Below, in pieces: positions 16,152 to 25,094 of a stretch of DNA of 64,000 nucleotides. The position numbers were made by a program, and so were the translations under genes. Each line of letters starts with the position of its first letter. Position 1 is the first letter of the stretch. Location of the stretch: the NCBI RefSeq assembly GCF_000720765.1, contig NZ_JODC01000008.1:124001-188000 (forward strand), in the 5' to 3' direction. The notes under the pieces were generated by a model, which was not told where the DNA came from, did no database searches, and saw only the letters and a list, made by a program, of their open reading frames with translations. Source of the DNA: Streptomyces sp. NRRL S-646 (GTDB lineage: Bacteria > Actinomycetota > Actinomycetes > Streptomycetales > Streptomycetaceae).

Positions 16152-17072
16152 GTGGACATCGACGCAGTGCGCACTTTCGTGGCCGTCGCGGATGCCGGGC
16201 AGTTCCGGGAGGCCGCCCTGGTCCTGGACGTCACCCAGCAGGCCGTGTCCAAGCGGGTCGCCGCGCTGGAGAAGGACCTCGGCGCGCGGCTGTTCACCCG
16301 CACTGCGCGTGGCGCCCAGCTCACCGTCGACGGCCAGGTCTTCCTGCCCCACGCCCGCGAACTCCTGCAGGCCGAGGAGCGAGCCGCAGCCTCCGTACGG
16401 CCCGGCCGCCGTGCCCTGCGCGTCGACGTGATCGGCCGCCGGCTCGCCCCGGCCGACCTGATACGGGACTTCCACCGCGCGCACCCCGACTCGGCCCTGG
16501 ACGTCGTGACGCTATTCGACGCCGACGCGGCGATCTCCGCGGTGCGCTCCGGCACCATCGACGCGTCCTTCCGCGCCCTCACCCTCCCCGCGCGGCAGCT
16601 GCCCGAGGGCATCGAGGCGGCCCGAGTCCACGACGAGCCCCTCGAGCTCCTCACCGGCCCCCGGCACGCGCTCGCCTCGGCCCGCGCGGTCACCCCGGCC
16701 CAGCTGGCCGGGCACCGGATCTGGATGCCCGGCAACGTCGCCGGCACAGAGTGGGCCGCCTTCTACGACGACCTGGCTGCCGCCTTCGGCTTCACGATCG
16801 AGGTCACCGGCCCCGACTTCGGCACCGAACCGCTCCTCGACACCATCGCCGACTCCTCGCTGCTCGCGACCTTCGTCGGCGTACAGACCCGCATGGTCTG
16901 GCCGGCCGACCACGACCTGCGCCGCATCCCCGTGCGCGACCCCACGCCCGTCTACCCGCACTCGCTGATCTGGCGCGGCGACAACCCGCATCCGGCGCTG
17001 GCGTCGCTCCGTGCCCACCTCGGCACCGCCCGGCGGGACGCGGACACCTGGACCCCGAAATGGGCCCAGTAA
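16152..17072 (+). CDS. LysR family transcriptional regulator
   Basis: 306-residue LysR regulator. The N-terminal winged helix is clear: DIDAVRTFVAVADAGQFREA, LDVTQQAVSKRVAALEKDLG, ARLFTRTARGAQLTVDGQ. The C-terminal part has the periplasmic-binding-like effector fold. The GTG start follows AAGGGG. It is divergently oriented to the MFS transporter and is its probable activator or repressor. The co-inducer is unknown. Confidence 0.94.
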   Translation: MDIDAVRTFVAVADAGQFREAALVLDVTQQAVSKRVAALEKDLGARLFTRTARGAQLTVDGQVFLPHARELLQAEERAAASVRPGRRALRVDVIGRRLAPADLIRDFHRAHPDSALDVVTLFDADAAISAVRSGTIDASFRALTLPARQLPEGIEAARVHDEPLELLTGPRHALASARAVTPAQLAGHRIWMPGNVAGTEWAAFYDDLAAAFGFTIEVTGPDFGTEPLLDTIADSSLLATFVGVQTRMVWPADHDLRRIPVRDPTPVYPHSLIWRGDNPHPALASLRAHLGTARRDADTWTPKWAQ

Positions 17073-17134
17073 CAGCCTCGAATCGGCAGTGGCAGCCGCA
17101 GCCGCCCGCGCCCCGAACCGGCAGCGTCCGGCCT

Positions 17135-17962
17135 TCAGTTGAAGGTGTCCGGGTCGGGGCCGGTGCGCAGCCCCCGGTCCAGGGCGGCGATCGCGGTCAT
17201 CTCCTCGTCGCCGAGGGCGAAGTCGAAGACGTCGATGTTCTCGCGGATGCGGGCGGGGGTGACGGACTTGGGGATCACGACGTTCCCGAGCTGAAGGTGC
17301 CAGCGCAGCACCACCTGCGCCGGTGACTTGCCGTGCCGCTCGGCAATCTCCGTCAGCGCGCGCTCGCCCAGCACCGCGCCCTGCGCCAGCGGACTCCAGG
17401 CCTCCGTGGCGATGCCCAAGTCGGCGTGCCGGGCGCGCAGTTCACGCTGCTGGAGTCCGGGGTGCAGTTCGATCTGGTTGACGGCCGGCACCAGCGCGCT
17501 GCCCTCCAGCAGCCGGCGCAGATGGCCGGGCTGGAAGTTGGAGACACCGGCCGCGCGGATCCGCCCGTCGGCCGCAAGCTTCTCGATGGCCTGCCAGGAC
17601 TCCCGGTACAGGTCGCGGGCCGGAGTGGGCCAGTGGATGAGGTACAGGTCTACGTAGTCCAGGCCCAGCTTGTCCAGGCTCGCTTCGAATGCGCGGAGTG
17701 TGGCGTCGTACCCCTGGTCGGCGTTCCACAGCTTGGTGGTGACGAACAGTTCCCGGCGGTTGATGCCGGAAGAGGCGAGGGCGGCGCCGACGCCGGTCTC
17801 GTTGCCGTAGACGGCGGCCGTGTCGATGCTGCGGTATCCGGCCTCCAGTGCGGCGCTCACCGCAGCGGCGGTCTCGGCGTCGGGGACCTGGAAGACGCCG
17901 AAGCCGAGCTGGGGGATCTCGACGCCGGTGTTGAGGGTGACGGTGGGGACGGAAGGGGTCAT
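17135..17962 (-). CDS. Aldo/keto reductase
   Basis: 275-residue NADPH-dependent aldo/keto reductase of the AKR5 (2,5-diketo-gluconate reductase-like) type. The catalytic tetrad positions are visible: Asp in YRSIDTAAVYGNE, Tyr in the same motif, Lys in LFVTTKLW, His in YLIHWPTP. The cofactor-phosphate region is VVIPKSVTPARIRENIDVFDF. The ATG follows AAGGAA. It is separated from the upstream MFS gene by only 29 bases and is probably cotranscribed with it. The physiological substrate, a carbonyl or sugar acid, is not readable. Confidence 0.95.
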   Translation of the reverse strand: MTPSVPTVTLNTGVEIPQLGFGVFQVPDAETAAAVSAALEAGYRSIDTAAVYGNETGVGAALASSGINRRELFVTTKLWNADQGYDATLRAFEASLDKLGLDYVDLYLIHWPTPARDLYRESWQAIEKLAADGRIRAAGVSNFQPGHLRRLLEGSALVPAVNQIELHPGLQQRELRARHADLGIATEAWSPLAQGAVLGERALTEIAERHGKSPAQVVLRWHLQLGNVVIPKSVTPARIRENIDVFDFALGDEEMTAIAALDRGLRTGPDPDTFN

Positions 17963-17991
17963 GTGCGTTGCGTTCCTTGCGAGTTGGTGGT

Positions 17992-19203
17992 TCAGTGCCG
18001 CGCGGCGGCCGGGATGTGCTCGGCCGGCGCGGACGCGGCCACGACACGGCCGGCCGGGCGGGTGCGGCGGTCGAGGAAGGCCGCCAGGAGGGAGAGGAGC
18101 AGCGCGCTGCCGGCCAGCAGGGCGCCGACCCAACTCGGGGCCGTGTAGCCGAGCCCGGCCGAGATGACGAGACCGCCGAGCCAGGCGGACAGCGCGTTGC
18201 CGAGGTTGAAGGCGCCGATGTTGGCGGCGGAGGCCAGCGTCGGGGCGGCCGAGGCCTGGTCGAGCACCCACTTCTGCAGCGGGGGCACGGTGGCGAAGCC
18301 CAGCGCACCGATCAGCGTCAGGGTGAGCGCGGCGAGGACCTTGTTGTGGGCGGTCGCCGTGAACAGCAGCAGCGCCAGGGACAGGGAGCCGAGCGCGGTG
18401 AACAGCATGGGCATGAGGGCACGGTCGGCGAACCGGCCGCCGACCAGGTTGCCCAGGAACATCCCGGCCCCGAACAGCACCAGCAGCCAGGTCACCGCAC
18501 CGGCCGAGTAGCCGGTGACCTCGGTCATCATCGGCGTGATGTAGGTGATCGCGGCGAACACACCGCCGAAGCCGAGGACCGTCATCGCCATCGCGATCCA
18601 CACCTGCACGTTGCGGAAGGCGGCGAACTCGGTACGGATGGTGCCGGACTCCGGGCGGCCCGGCTCGGGCACCAGCTTCGCCACCCCGACGAGCCCCGCG
18701 ATGCCGAGCGCGGCGACGGCGGTGAAGGTGACCCGCCACCCGGCCGCCTGGCCGATGTACGTGCCCAGCGGCACACCCACGACGTTGGCGACGGTCAGGC
18801 CCGTGAACATCAGGGAGATCGCGGAGGCCTTCTTCTCCGGCGCGACCAGACCGGCCGCGACCACGGAGCCGATGCCGAAGAACGCGCCGTGCGCGAGGGA
18901 GGCGATCACCCGGCCGGCGAGCATGACGCCGAAGGTGGGGGCGAACGCGGACAGGGTGTTGCCCACCACGAACAGGCCCATGAGGAACATGAGCATCTTC
19001 TTGCGGGAGACCTTGGTGCCCAGGACCGTCAGCAGGGGCGCGCCGAGGACGACGCCCAAGGCGTAGCCGGAGACGAGCCAGCCGGCAGTGGGGATGGAGA
19101 CATCGAAGTCACCCGCGACCTCGGGCAGTACGCCCATGATCACGAATTCCGTGGTGCCGATCCCGAAGGCCCCGATGGCCAGGGCCAGGAGGGCGAGAGG
19201 CAT
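17992..19203 (-). CDS. MFS transporter, AraJ/DHA1-like efflux type
   Basis: 403-residue major-facilitator protein with about 12 membrane helices. LALAIGAFGIGTTEFVIMGV, LPEVAGDFDVSIPTAGWLVS, and LTVLGTKVSRKKMLMFLMGL (motif A-like loop) are typical of the AraJ/YdhP/Cml drug- and sugar-efflux branch. Upstream sit a LacI-like palindrome TGTAAcgcTTACA and an AATGC-AAAC-GCATT palindrome, and further upstream a codirectional marR gene ended by a terminator. MarR control with the downstream aldo/keto reductase is therefore likely. The substrate is unknown. Confidence 0.94.
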   Translation of the reverse strand: MPLALLALAIGAFGIGTTEFVIMGVLPEVAGDFDVSIPTAGWLVSGYALGVVLGAPLLTVLGTKVSRKKMLMFLMGLFVVGNTLSAFAPTFGVMLAGRVIASLAHGAFFGIGSVVAAGLVAPEKKASAISLMFTGLTVANVVGVPLGTYIGQAAGWRVTFTAVAALGIAGLVGVAKLVPEPGRPESGTIRTEFAAFRNVQVWIAMAMTVLGFGGVFAAITYITPMMTEVTGYSAGAVTWLLVLFGAGMFLGNLVGGRFADRALMPMLFTALGSLSLALLLFTATAHNKVLAALTLTLIGALGFATVPPLQKWVLDQASAAPTLASAANIGAFNLGNALSAWLGGLVISAGLGYTAPSWVGALLAGSALLLSLLAAFLDRRTRPAGRVVAASAPAEHIPAAARH

Positions 19204-19228
19204 GGGAAGTACCTTCCAGGCGATTGCG

Positions 19229-19285
19229 TGTAACGCTTACAGGCGTCGACAATAGTTGCAGACGCGCGATAAATGCAAACGCATT
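19229..19285. promoter_or_regulatory. Two palindromic operator candidates upstream of the MFS/AKR operon
   Basis: TGTAAcgcTTACA at 19229-19241 and AATGCaaacGCATT at 19272-19285 lie 26-82 bases upstream of the MFS start. TGCA(G/A)ACGC also occurs twice (19257 and 19274, 17 bases apart). These are plausible sites for the neighbouring MarR and/or a LacI-type protein. Confidence 0.45.
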
Positions 19286-19335
19286 GAATGATCAGAGCGG
19301 GTAGCAGGTGTCTGCAAGTATCTGGCCAAGCGAAA

Positions 19336-19367
19336 ACCCCCGCGGCGAGGACTCCGGCGGCGGGGGT
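19336..19367 (-). terminator. Rho-independent terminator of the marR gene
   Basis: ACCCCCGC (19336-19343) pairs with GCGGGGGT (19360-19367). On the minus strand the hairpin is followed by TTTT. It starts eight bases after the marR stop, separating marR from the MFS operon. Confidence 0.7.
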
Positions 19368-19374
19368 CTCGGGG

Positions 19375-19833
19375 TCAGGCAGGGACGCGGAGCGTCTCGA
19401 CCGCTTCGACCAGCGGCGCGAGCTCCGGGCTCCGGGCGGCCTCGTCCAGGGCCTCGCGCAGGGCCGCCTCGTTGGTCGGGCGGGCCCGCTCCAGGAGTCC
19501 GAGGCCGGCCTCGGTGACGTTGGTGTAGATGCCGCGCCGGTCCGTGGGGCACAGGTACCGGGTCAGCAGCCCGCGGTCCTCCAGGCGCGTGACCAGCCGG
19601 GTCGTGGCGCTCTGGCTGAGGACGACCGCGTCGGCGACCTGCTTCATCTGCAGGTGCCCGCCCTCCCCGTCGTGCTGCCGGCTCAACACGTCCAGCAGGG
19701 AGTACTCGCGCACGCTCAGATCGTGCCCGGCCTGCAGGGCACGCTCGATGTGGGCCTCGATCCTGCCGTGCAGCAGCGACAGGGCGGACCAGCTCGAGGC
19801 GAGCGCGGTGAGCGCCGGATCCGTCGCGGTCAT
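19375..19833 (-). CDS. MarR family transcriptional regulator
   Basis: 152-residue winged-helix protein: DLSVREYSLLDVLSRQHDGE, MKQVADAVVLSQSATTRLVTRLEDRGLLTRY split by the recognition helix, and wing CPTDRRGIYTNVTEAG. The ATG at 19833 is used because the fold begins directly after it. It is upstream of and codirectional with the MFS/AKR genes but separated by a terminator and operator-like palindromes, so it is a probable repressor of that exporter. Confidence 0.93.
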   Translation of the reverse strand: MTATDPALTALASSWSALSLLHGRIEAHIERALQAGHDLSVREYSLLDVLSRQHDGEGGHLQMKQVADAVVLSQSATTRLVTRLEDRGLLTRYLCPTDRRGIYTNVTEAGLGLLERARPTNEAALREALDEAARSPELAPLVEAVETLRVPA

Positions 19834-19968
19834 GGGTCTGGGTCCTCCGTCCCGAAGTGCCTGCGATCCAGGATAGGGCATCTGTGAAATTGTCCGCGAG
19901 AGCCGATATGACGCGCATGCAAGGGTGTCGGGTCGCGGTCGCGGGCATCCGCCTGGTACACCCTTGCC

Positions 19969-20502
19969 ATGGCAGACGAGGAATCCGGTCGTTTCGTAGC
20001 AGGGCAGACGGCGCTCGTCGTACCCGTACCCGAGGCGGAAGCGGTGGTCCGGCCCTGGCGGGACCGCTTCGACCCAGCCGCCCCAGCCGGTGTCCCGGCC
20101 CACGTCACCGTGGTCTTCCCCTTCCTGCCCGCCTCCCTCGTCGACGCCGCGACCTGCGCCGCCCTGGACGAGATCTTCGGGCGCCACCGCTCCTTCGAGG
20201 TGCGGTTCGAAGAATCCGGACGGTTTCCCGGGGTGCTCTACCTCGCGCCCACCCCCGAAGCTCCGTTCCGCCGGCTCACCGAGGCGGTCGTCGAGCGCTG
20301 GCCGGAAGCCCCGCCGTACGGCGGGAAGTACGAGCCTCATCCGCATTTGACGGTCGCCCAGGGCCAGGACGACGCCGTGCTGGACGAGATCGAGGCCGGC
20401 CTGCGCCCCGCCCTCCCCTTCACGGCTCGCGTGCCCACGGTCGACCTCGTGGCCTACGACGGCACCGACTGGCTGCACCGGGCGTCGTTCGCCCTCCGGT
20501 AG
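19969..20502 (+). CDS. 2'-5' RNA ligase / 2H phosphoesterase family protein
   Basis: 177-residue protein with the two H-x-T-x signatures of the 2H phosphoesterase superfamily: HVTVVFPFLP in the first half and HPHLTVAQG in the second, about 80 residues apart, with the expected internal duplication. Members act on 2',5'-phosphodiester or cyclic phosphate bonds in RNA or nucleotides; the substrate here is unknown. The ATG is preceded by a weak ribosome site. It stands alone on the plus strand, divergent from the marR gene. Confidence 0.9.
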   Translation: MADEESGRFVAGQTALVVPVPEAEAVVRPWRDRFDPAAPAGVPAHVTVVFPFLPASLVDAATCAALDEIFGRHRSFEVRFEESGRFPGVLYLAPTPEAPFRRLTEAVVERWPEAPPYGGKYEPHPHLTVAQGQDDAVLDEIEAGLRPALPFTARVPTVDLVAYDGTDWLHRASFALR

Positions 20503-20628
20503 CCGCCCGGAACGGAAGCACCCGATCGTCGATCGAAACCCCTTGGCCGCGGCGCCGGCCCCGCCTGTACCGTCCGGGCTCCCGACCGGCACGCACCGGC
20601 GGCCGATCCCTCGTGGAAAGCGAACGCC

Positions 20629-20982
20629 ATGACCAGCCCGCGACCGACGACAACCCTGTGGCGCCCCACCGGCCCCAAGGAGCTGGACCTGGTCCGTGAG
20701 CTGGAGTGGCGCGCGTGGCCGCCCCGCCTGCCCGAGCAGCCGATCTTCTACCCGGTGGTCAACGAGAACTACGCCATCAAGATCGCGCGGGACTGGAACG
20801 TCAAGCACGACGGCGCCGGCTTCGTCACCCGCTTCGAGGTCGACACGGAGTTCCTGAGCCGGTACCCCGTGCAGCAGGCCGGCGGCGAGACCATCCTCGA
20901 GCTGTGGGTTCCGGCCGAGGAGCTCGACGAGTTCAGCGCCCACATCGTCGGCGAGATCCACGTGGTCCACGAGTTCCGCTGA
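20629..20982 (+). CDS. Conserved actinobacterial protein of unknown function
   Basis: 117-residue soluble protein with TLWRPTGPKELDLVRELEWR, AWPPRLPEQPIFYPVVNENY, AIKIARDWNVKHDGAGFVTR, FEVDTEFLSRYPVQQAGG and LWVPAEELDEFSAHIVGEI. I recall homologues in Streptomyces carrying the uninformative label 'ADP-ribosylation/crystallin J1', but I see no ADP-ribosylglycohydrolase motifs. No signal or membrane segment. It ends convergently with the PucR-like regulator 18 bases away. Function unknown. Confidence 0.85.
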   Translation: MTSPRPTTTLWRPTGPKELDLVRELEWRAWPPRLPEQPIFYPVVNENYAIKIARDWNVKHDGAGFVTRFEVDTEFLSRYPVQQAGGETILELWVPAEELDEFSAHIVGEIHVVHEFR

Positions 20983-21000
20983 ACCCCGCGCGTCGGGGGC

Positions 21001-22035
21001 CTACGGCCGCGCCAAGTTCCGCATTGTGAGCGCCAGTTGCAGCCTGAGCCGGCCCTGCGGCGTGCGCAGCGGCCAGCCGAGCAGGTGCTCGGCCTGGGTC
21101 AGGCGGTCCTGGAGCGTGGAGTGGTGCACGCTGATCTCGGCGGCCGCCGCCCGCTGGCTCGCCGTGGCGGCCACGGCCTGCAGCGTGGCCAGCAGCCCGG
21201 GCAGAGCGCCCGCCGCCGCTTCCAGCGCCCGCACGTCGGGCGGTGGCTCGGCGCCCGGCACGACGAGATCCGCGAGCAGCGCGATGCCGCCCAGCTCGTC
21301 GGCGTACACCACACGCGGGCCGGGATCCCGTGCCGTGCCGTCGGCCGTGAACCGCAGGGCGGTGCGGGCAGCCACCCACGAGCCCGGCAGGTCGAGCACG
21401 GGGACGGCGGGCCCCACGCCGAGGCGACCGGCGGGCAGCTCGGGGTCGCTCGGGCGGACGCCCGCGCGGGCCGCCAGGATGCGGGGCGGGCCGTCGCCGG
21501 GGGCAAGGGCGCGGATCCGTACGGCAGGGTCGGCGGGGTCGATGCCGATTCGGCGGGCCGCGTGCAGCCGGGCCGGCTCGGGCACCGTGGCATCCAGGAG
21601 GGTCTCGATCAGTGCCGGGTCGTCGGCGGGGGAGGCCGGGGCGCGGCCCCGGGTGCGGTCCAGTACCAGCCGTATCGCACCGGCGGCACGCTCCAGGATC
21701 ACCGCGTCGACGACGCTCGGTCCGGTACCCGCCCGCTCCAGCCACAGGGCCGGTGCCCCGCCTGGCTCCAGCGCCGTGCACGGCCAGTCCGGCTCCGGCG
21801 GCGCTTCGCTGTCCTTGCGGGTGCCGTCGGGCTCGACCCGCACCCGCACGCGCCGCCCGGCGTCGACGAGCCGCGCCGGACATCCGGCCAGCACGGCCGC
21901 CCCGCGCACCAGCGCCTCCAGACCGGCCCTGGTCTCGGCCAGTCGGTCGAAGTAGGCGATGACCCGCACGGCGGCACCGGCGTCGGGATCCAGCGCGGTC
22001 AGGCGCCCGGCCAGCTCTTTCATGTTGGCCATCAT
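21001..22035 (-). CDS. PucR/CdaR-type helix-turn-helix regulator
   Basis: About 344 residues. The C-terminal ~60 residues match the PucR-type DNA-binding domain: VAATASQRAAAAEISVHHST, LQDRLTQAEHLLGWPLRTPQ, GRLRLQLALTMRNL. The larger N-terminal part is variable and probably senses a ligand or signal. Three in-frame ATGs lie close together (22035, 22032, 22023); I chose the first. Proteins of this class often control purine, polyamine or sugar-acid use or antibiotic genes. No obvious target lies beside it; upstream is degenerate DNA. Confidence 0.85.
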   Translation of the reverse strand: MMANMKELAGRLTALDPDAGAAVRVIAYFDRLAETRAGLEALVRGAAVLAGCPARLVDAGRRVRVRVEPDGTRKDSEAPPEPDWPCTALEPGGAPALWLERAGTGPSVVDAVILERAAGAIRLVLDRTRGRAPASPADDPALIETLLDATVPEPARLHAARRIGIDPADPAVRIRALAPGDGPPRILAARAGVRPSDPELPAGRLGVGPAVPVLDLPGSWVAARTALRFTADGTARDPGPRVVYADELGGIALLADLVVPGAEPPPDVRALEAAAGALPGLLATLQAVAATASQRAAAAEISVHHSTLQDRLTQAEHLLGWPLRTPQGRLRLQLALTMRNLARP

Positions 22036-22489
22036 GCGCCATGGCGCACTCGGTGAGGAGCGCCTGCGAAGGTCCGGCCGTTCCATTTGAGCGGTGCGGC
22101 CGGGCTCCGCCGACGATCCGTGCCGGGGCGCCTGCTGCAGGAGACGCACTCGCCCGTGGTGAACTCGCCGCGCGCCGGAGCGGCTGGGCAGCGCTCCGCG
22201 CACCTGCCAAGAGGTGTTCATGGCACCGCCGTGGCAGCGCATCGAGACCGCCGTGGCGGCCGACGGGGTCAGGGCGTTGCCGGACACGTTCCGCCCGACG
22301 AGCAGCCGGCAGGCCCGCCATGGAGGTCGACTGTCCGTAGACCGAGACCTGGTCCTCAAGGGCCGCGGTCCGCTGCTGGTGCTCTCGTACTTTCTGCCGG
22401 CCCCGGCCCGTCCCGTTGGTTGACGAGACCTCCTGCCGGTCCCGGCCCATCCGGTCGACAAGACCGTCGTCCCCGACGCGTCCGTCGCT
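22036..22489. other. Degenerate region without a supported gene
   Basis: About 450 bases. All frames are open at times because of the GC content, but none shows codon-like structure, a good start or a family I recognise. A CGCACCGGAGCGG-type GC stretch is present. It probably holds decayed coding DNA. Confidence 0.4.
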
Positions 22490-22753
22490 TCACCCCAACG
22501 CGCCCGGTCCCTCGGACCCACCCGCGCGGCCCTGCTCTACGTGACCGCCACGCGAGGCTTCGCCTCCGCCGCCGCACCGGCCGGCCCGGTCGTCGTGTCC
22601 GTGCCCTCCGCGAGCCGGCCACTCGGCGTGCTGCGCGAGTCCGGCCTCGTCACCGGGCCGCCGCGACGGCAAGTACGTCCTGCACAGCGTGACCCCGCTG
22701 GGCCCGCGACCGCTCGGAAACCTCGCCGGAGCGGCGGTCGAGGCACCCTTCTG
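22490..22753 (+). pseudogene. Decayed ArsR-type winged-helix regulator
   Basis: A plus-strand frame reads LGPTRAALLYVTATRGFASA, then VPSASRPLGVLRESGLVT. After a frameshift comes RDGKYVLHSVTPLGPRPLGN and a stop. This follows the usual ArsR C-terminal pattern (LG-x-x-RAALL, SASxHLxxLRxAGLVTxxRDGRxVLYxxTPLG). The N-terminal part is not recognisable and the frame is broken near 22665. It converges on the alpha/beta hydrolase gene 19 bases away. Confidence 0.6.
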
Positions 22754-22771
22754 ACCGCCGCCCGCACCCCG

Positions 22772-23746
22772 TTACTGCGCCAGCAGTCGGCGCAGCCAGT
22801 CCAGATGCGCCGACCGGGCCGCCTGGGACAGCGTCGCCTGCGGGGCGAAGCCGTCGAAGCCGTGGAAGCCGCCCGGCCACACGTGCAGCTCGGCCACCCC
22901 GCCGGCCTGCCAGATCCGGGAGGCGTAGGCCACGGTCTCGTCGCGGAAGGTCTCCGCGGAACCGACGTCCAGGAAGGCCGGAGGCAGACCGGTCAGGTCC
23001 TCGGCGCGGGCGGGCGCGGCGTACGGCGGCACGTCCGGGCCGCCGCGCTCCTCGCCCAACAGCGCCGTCCAGCCGGTGTCGTTGGCCGTGCGGTCCCAGA
23101 CGCCGAGGCCCGCCATCTGGTACGTGGACGGGGTGTCGTTGCGGTCGTCCAGCATCGGGCACATCAGCACCTGCCCGAGCGGCCGCGGGCCCTTGCGGTC
23201 CCGGGTCAGCAGGGCAAGCGCCGCACTCAGCCCGCCGCCCGCACTGGCACCCGCGATCACGATCCGCTCCGGGTCGGCGCCGAGCTCCCCGGCGTGCTCC
23301 GCCGTCCACAGCAGACCGGCGTACACGTCCTCGATCTGCGCCGGATAGGGATTCTCGGGCGCCAGCCGGTACTCCACCGACACCACGACCGCGTCCAGCT
23401 GCTGCGCCCACGCCAGGGGTACGTCCACACCGACCCGGTTGTTGCCGATGATCAGCCCGCCGCCGTGGACGTGGTAGACGACGGGCCGCGGACCGGCGGC
23501 CGCCGGGGCGGCGGGGCGGCAGATCAGCAGGGAGATGTCGGGCGCGTTCTCGGGGCCGGGCACGGTGCGGTCCTCGACCTCGAAGAACCCGCCGGCGGTC
23601 AGGTCGAGCTGGGCGAGCATCTCGATGCCCGGCCCCTGGCGCACCAGGTCGATGTCGTCGAGGGTGAGACCGGGTTGCACCACGTCCTTGATCAGCTCGA
23701 GTGCTGCGGCAAGTTCGGGATCGAACGGGGGCGGGACCAGGGTCAT
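22772..23746 (-). CDS. Alpha/beta hydrolase, hormone-sensitive-lipase (HSL) type esterase
   Basis: 324-residue esterase/lipase-like protein. The oxyanion-hole motif is VVYHVHGGGLIIG, the nucleophile elbow GASAGGG, and the acid/His region VGSAETFRDE plus WPGGFHGFDGF. The ATG at 23746 follows GAGGAGAGAATC. Cytoplasmic, no signal peptide. HSL-family enzymes cleave short-chain esters or lactones; the true substrate is unknown. It stands between the broken arsR and the divergent terC gene. Confidence 0.94.
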   Translation of the reverse strand: MTLVPPPFDPELAAALELIKDVVQPGLTLDDIDLVRQGPGIEMLAQLDLTAGGFFEVEDRTVPGPENAPDISLLICRPAAPAAAGPRPVVYHVHGGGLIIGNNRVGVDVPLAWAQQLDAVVVSVEYRLAPENPYPAQIEDVYAGLLWTAEHAGELGADPERIVIAGASAGGGLSAALALLTRDRKGPRPLGQVLMCPMLDDRNDTPSTYQMAGLGVWDRTANDTGWTALLGEERGGPDVPPYAAPARAEDLTGLPPAFLDVGSAETFRDETVAYASRIWQAGGVAELHVWPGGFHGFDGFAPQATLSQAARSAHLDWLRRLLAQ

Positions 23747-23961
23747 GATTCTCTCCTCACGCACGGCGCGGCGGCTCTGGCCGACATGATTCACGCACCG
23801 GCCGCCGTGCGGACCGCCGCCGTCCGGCGGAACCTCCCCGCCGAACGGCGGGTGCCCGACCGATACCTGCTCATGACCTTTTGTTCACCTGTGAGGGGTG
23901 GAAAGGGCCCTGATCGCCGACAACGCTGTCATATCCCCCACCTGCACCAGGAGCACCATCC

Positions 23962-24966
23962 GTGAACGTATCCCTCACCGTCTGGCTGCTGACCGTCGCC
24001 GCCCTGTGCGCGCTCGTGGCCGTCGACTTCTTCGTCGGGCGCAAGCCGCACGATGTGTCCGTCAAGGAAGCAGGGACCTGGACGGTCGTGTGGGTAGTGC
24101 TGGCCTGTCTCTTCGGTCTGGGCGTGTATTTCTACGGCGGTGGCGGGCCCACCGGCGAGTTCTTCGCCGGATACATCACCGAGAAGTCGCTGAGCGTGGA
24201 CAACCTCTTCGTCTTCGTCCTGATCATGGGGAAGTTCGCGGTGCCCTCCCAGTACCAGCAGCGGGTGCTGATGGTCGGCGTCCTGGTGGCCCTGGTGCTG
24301 CGCGCGGGCTTCATCGCCGCCGGAGCGGCGATCATCTCCGCCTTCTCCTGGGTGTTCTACCTCTTCGGCGCCTTCCTGATCTGGACCGCCTGGAAGCTGA
24401 TCCAGGACGCGCGCAAGGAGGAGCACGAGGAGGAGTACCAGGAGAACAAGCTGCTCAAGATGGTGGAGAAGCGTTTCGGCGTGGCCGACCGCTACCACGG
24501 CACCAAGCTGTGGATCGAGCAGAACGGCAAGCGGGTCATGACGCCGATGCTGGTCGTGATGCTGGCGATCGGCTCCACCGACGTCCTGTTCGCCCTGGAC
24601 TCCATCCCCGCCATCTACGGCCTGACCCAGGACCCCTACATCGTCTTCACCGCCAACGCCTTCGCACTGATGGGCCTGAGGCAGCTGTACTTCCTGATCG
24701 GCGGACTGCTGAAGAAGCTGGTCCACCTCAGCTACGGCCTGTCGATCATCCTCGGCTTCATCGGCGTCAAGTTGGTGCTGCACGCGCTGCACGAGTCCGG
24801 CGTGCACGTCCCGGAGATCAGCATCCCCTTCTCGCTCGGCTTCATCGTGCTCGTCCTGGCGGTCACGACGATCACCAGCCTGCGGGCTTCGAAGAAGCAG
24901 GAGAAGCAGGAGAGGCAGGCGGCGCAGGAGCGTGAGGATGCGGCCGATGCGGGCCGCGCCCTCTGA
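23962..24966 (+). CDS. TerC/Alx family integral membrane protein
   Basis: 334-residue membrane protein with about eight hydrophobic helices, matching TerC/Alx proteins: GYITEKSLSVDNLFVFVLIM (acidic conserved segment), MLAIGSTDVLFALDSIPAIY, DPYIVFTANAFALMGLRQLY and GLLKKLVHLSYGLSIILGF. Relatives are linked to tellurite resistance or manganese export. A charged Lys/Glu-rich C-tail follows the last helix. The GTG start follows CAGGAG. I looked upstream for the manganese yybP-ykoY riboswitch and saw no convincing copy. A strong terminator follows. Confidence 0.93.
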   Translation: MNVSLTVWLLTVAALCALVAVDFFVGRKPHDVSVKEAGTWTVVWVVLACLFGLGVYFYGGGGPTGEFFAGYITEKSLSVDNLFVFVLIMGKFAVPSQYQQRVLMVGVLVALVLRAGFIAAGAAIISAFSWVFYLFGAFLIWTAWKLIQDARKEEHEEEYQENKLLKMVEKRFGVADRYHGTKLWIEQNGKRVMTPMLVVMLAIGSTDVLFALDSIPAIYGLTQDPYIVFTANAFALMGLRQLYFLIGGLLKKLVHLSYGLSIILGFIGVKLVLHALHESGVHVPEISIPFSLGFIVLVLAVTTITSLRASKKQEKQERQAAQEREDAADAGRAL

Positions 24967-24990
24967 GAAGGCCGGGCGAAGGCCGCCGCG

Positions 24991-25024
24991 GTGAGCCCCG
25001 CTCCTGAGGTGGCGCGGGGCTCAC
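24991..25024 (+). terminator. Terminator after the terC-like gene
   Basis: GTGAGCCCCGC (24991-25001) pairs perfectly with GCGGGGCTCAC (25014-25024): 11 base pairs around a 12-base loop, 25 bases after the stop codon. Confidence 0.7.
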
Positions 25025-25094
25025 TTGACTTCGAGAGCGCTCGAAGTTCTGGCGTCGCCAGGGACGGCAAAGGTCCGGGCGGACGGAGACGGTC

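Noticed and set aside
17968..19233. A 421-codon plus-strand frame opposite the MFS gene
   Set aside because: Low-complexity Gly/Arg/Asp sequence antisense to a transporter with clear helices.
20984..20998. Short CCCCG-cgcgt-CGGGG hairpin between convergent genes as a terminator
   Set aside because: Only five base pairs and placed between genes 18 bases apart; too weak to claim.
22170..22330. Minus-strand protein-like stretch VGRNVSGNALTPSAATAVSM
   Set aside because: Looks somewhat protein-like but has no start, no end and no family I recognise.
23800..23961. Possible manganese (yybP-ykoY) riboswitch before the terC-like gene
   Set aside because: I could not find the conserved paired loops; only ordinary GC-rich inverted repeats are present.
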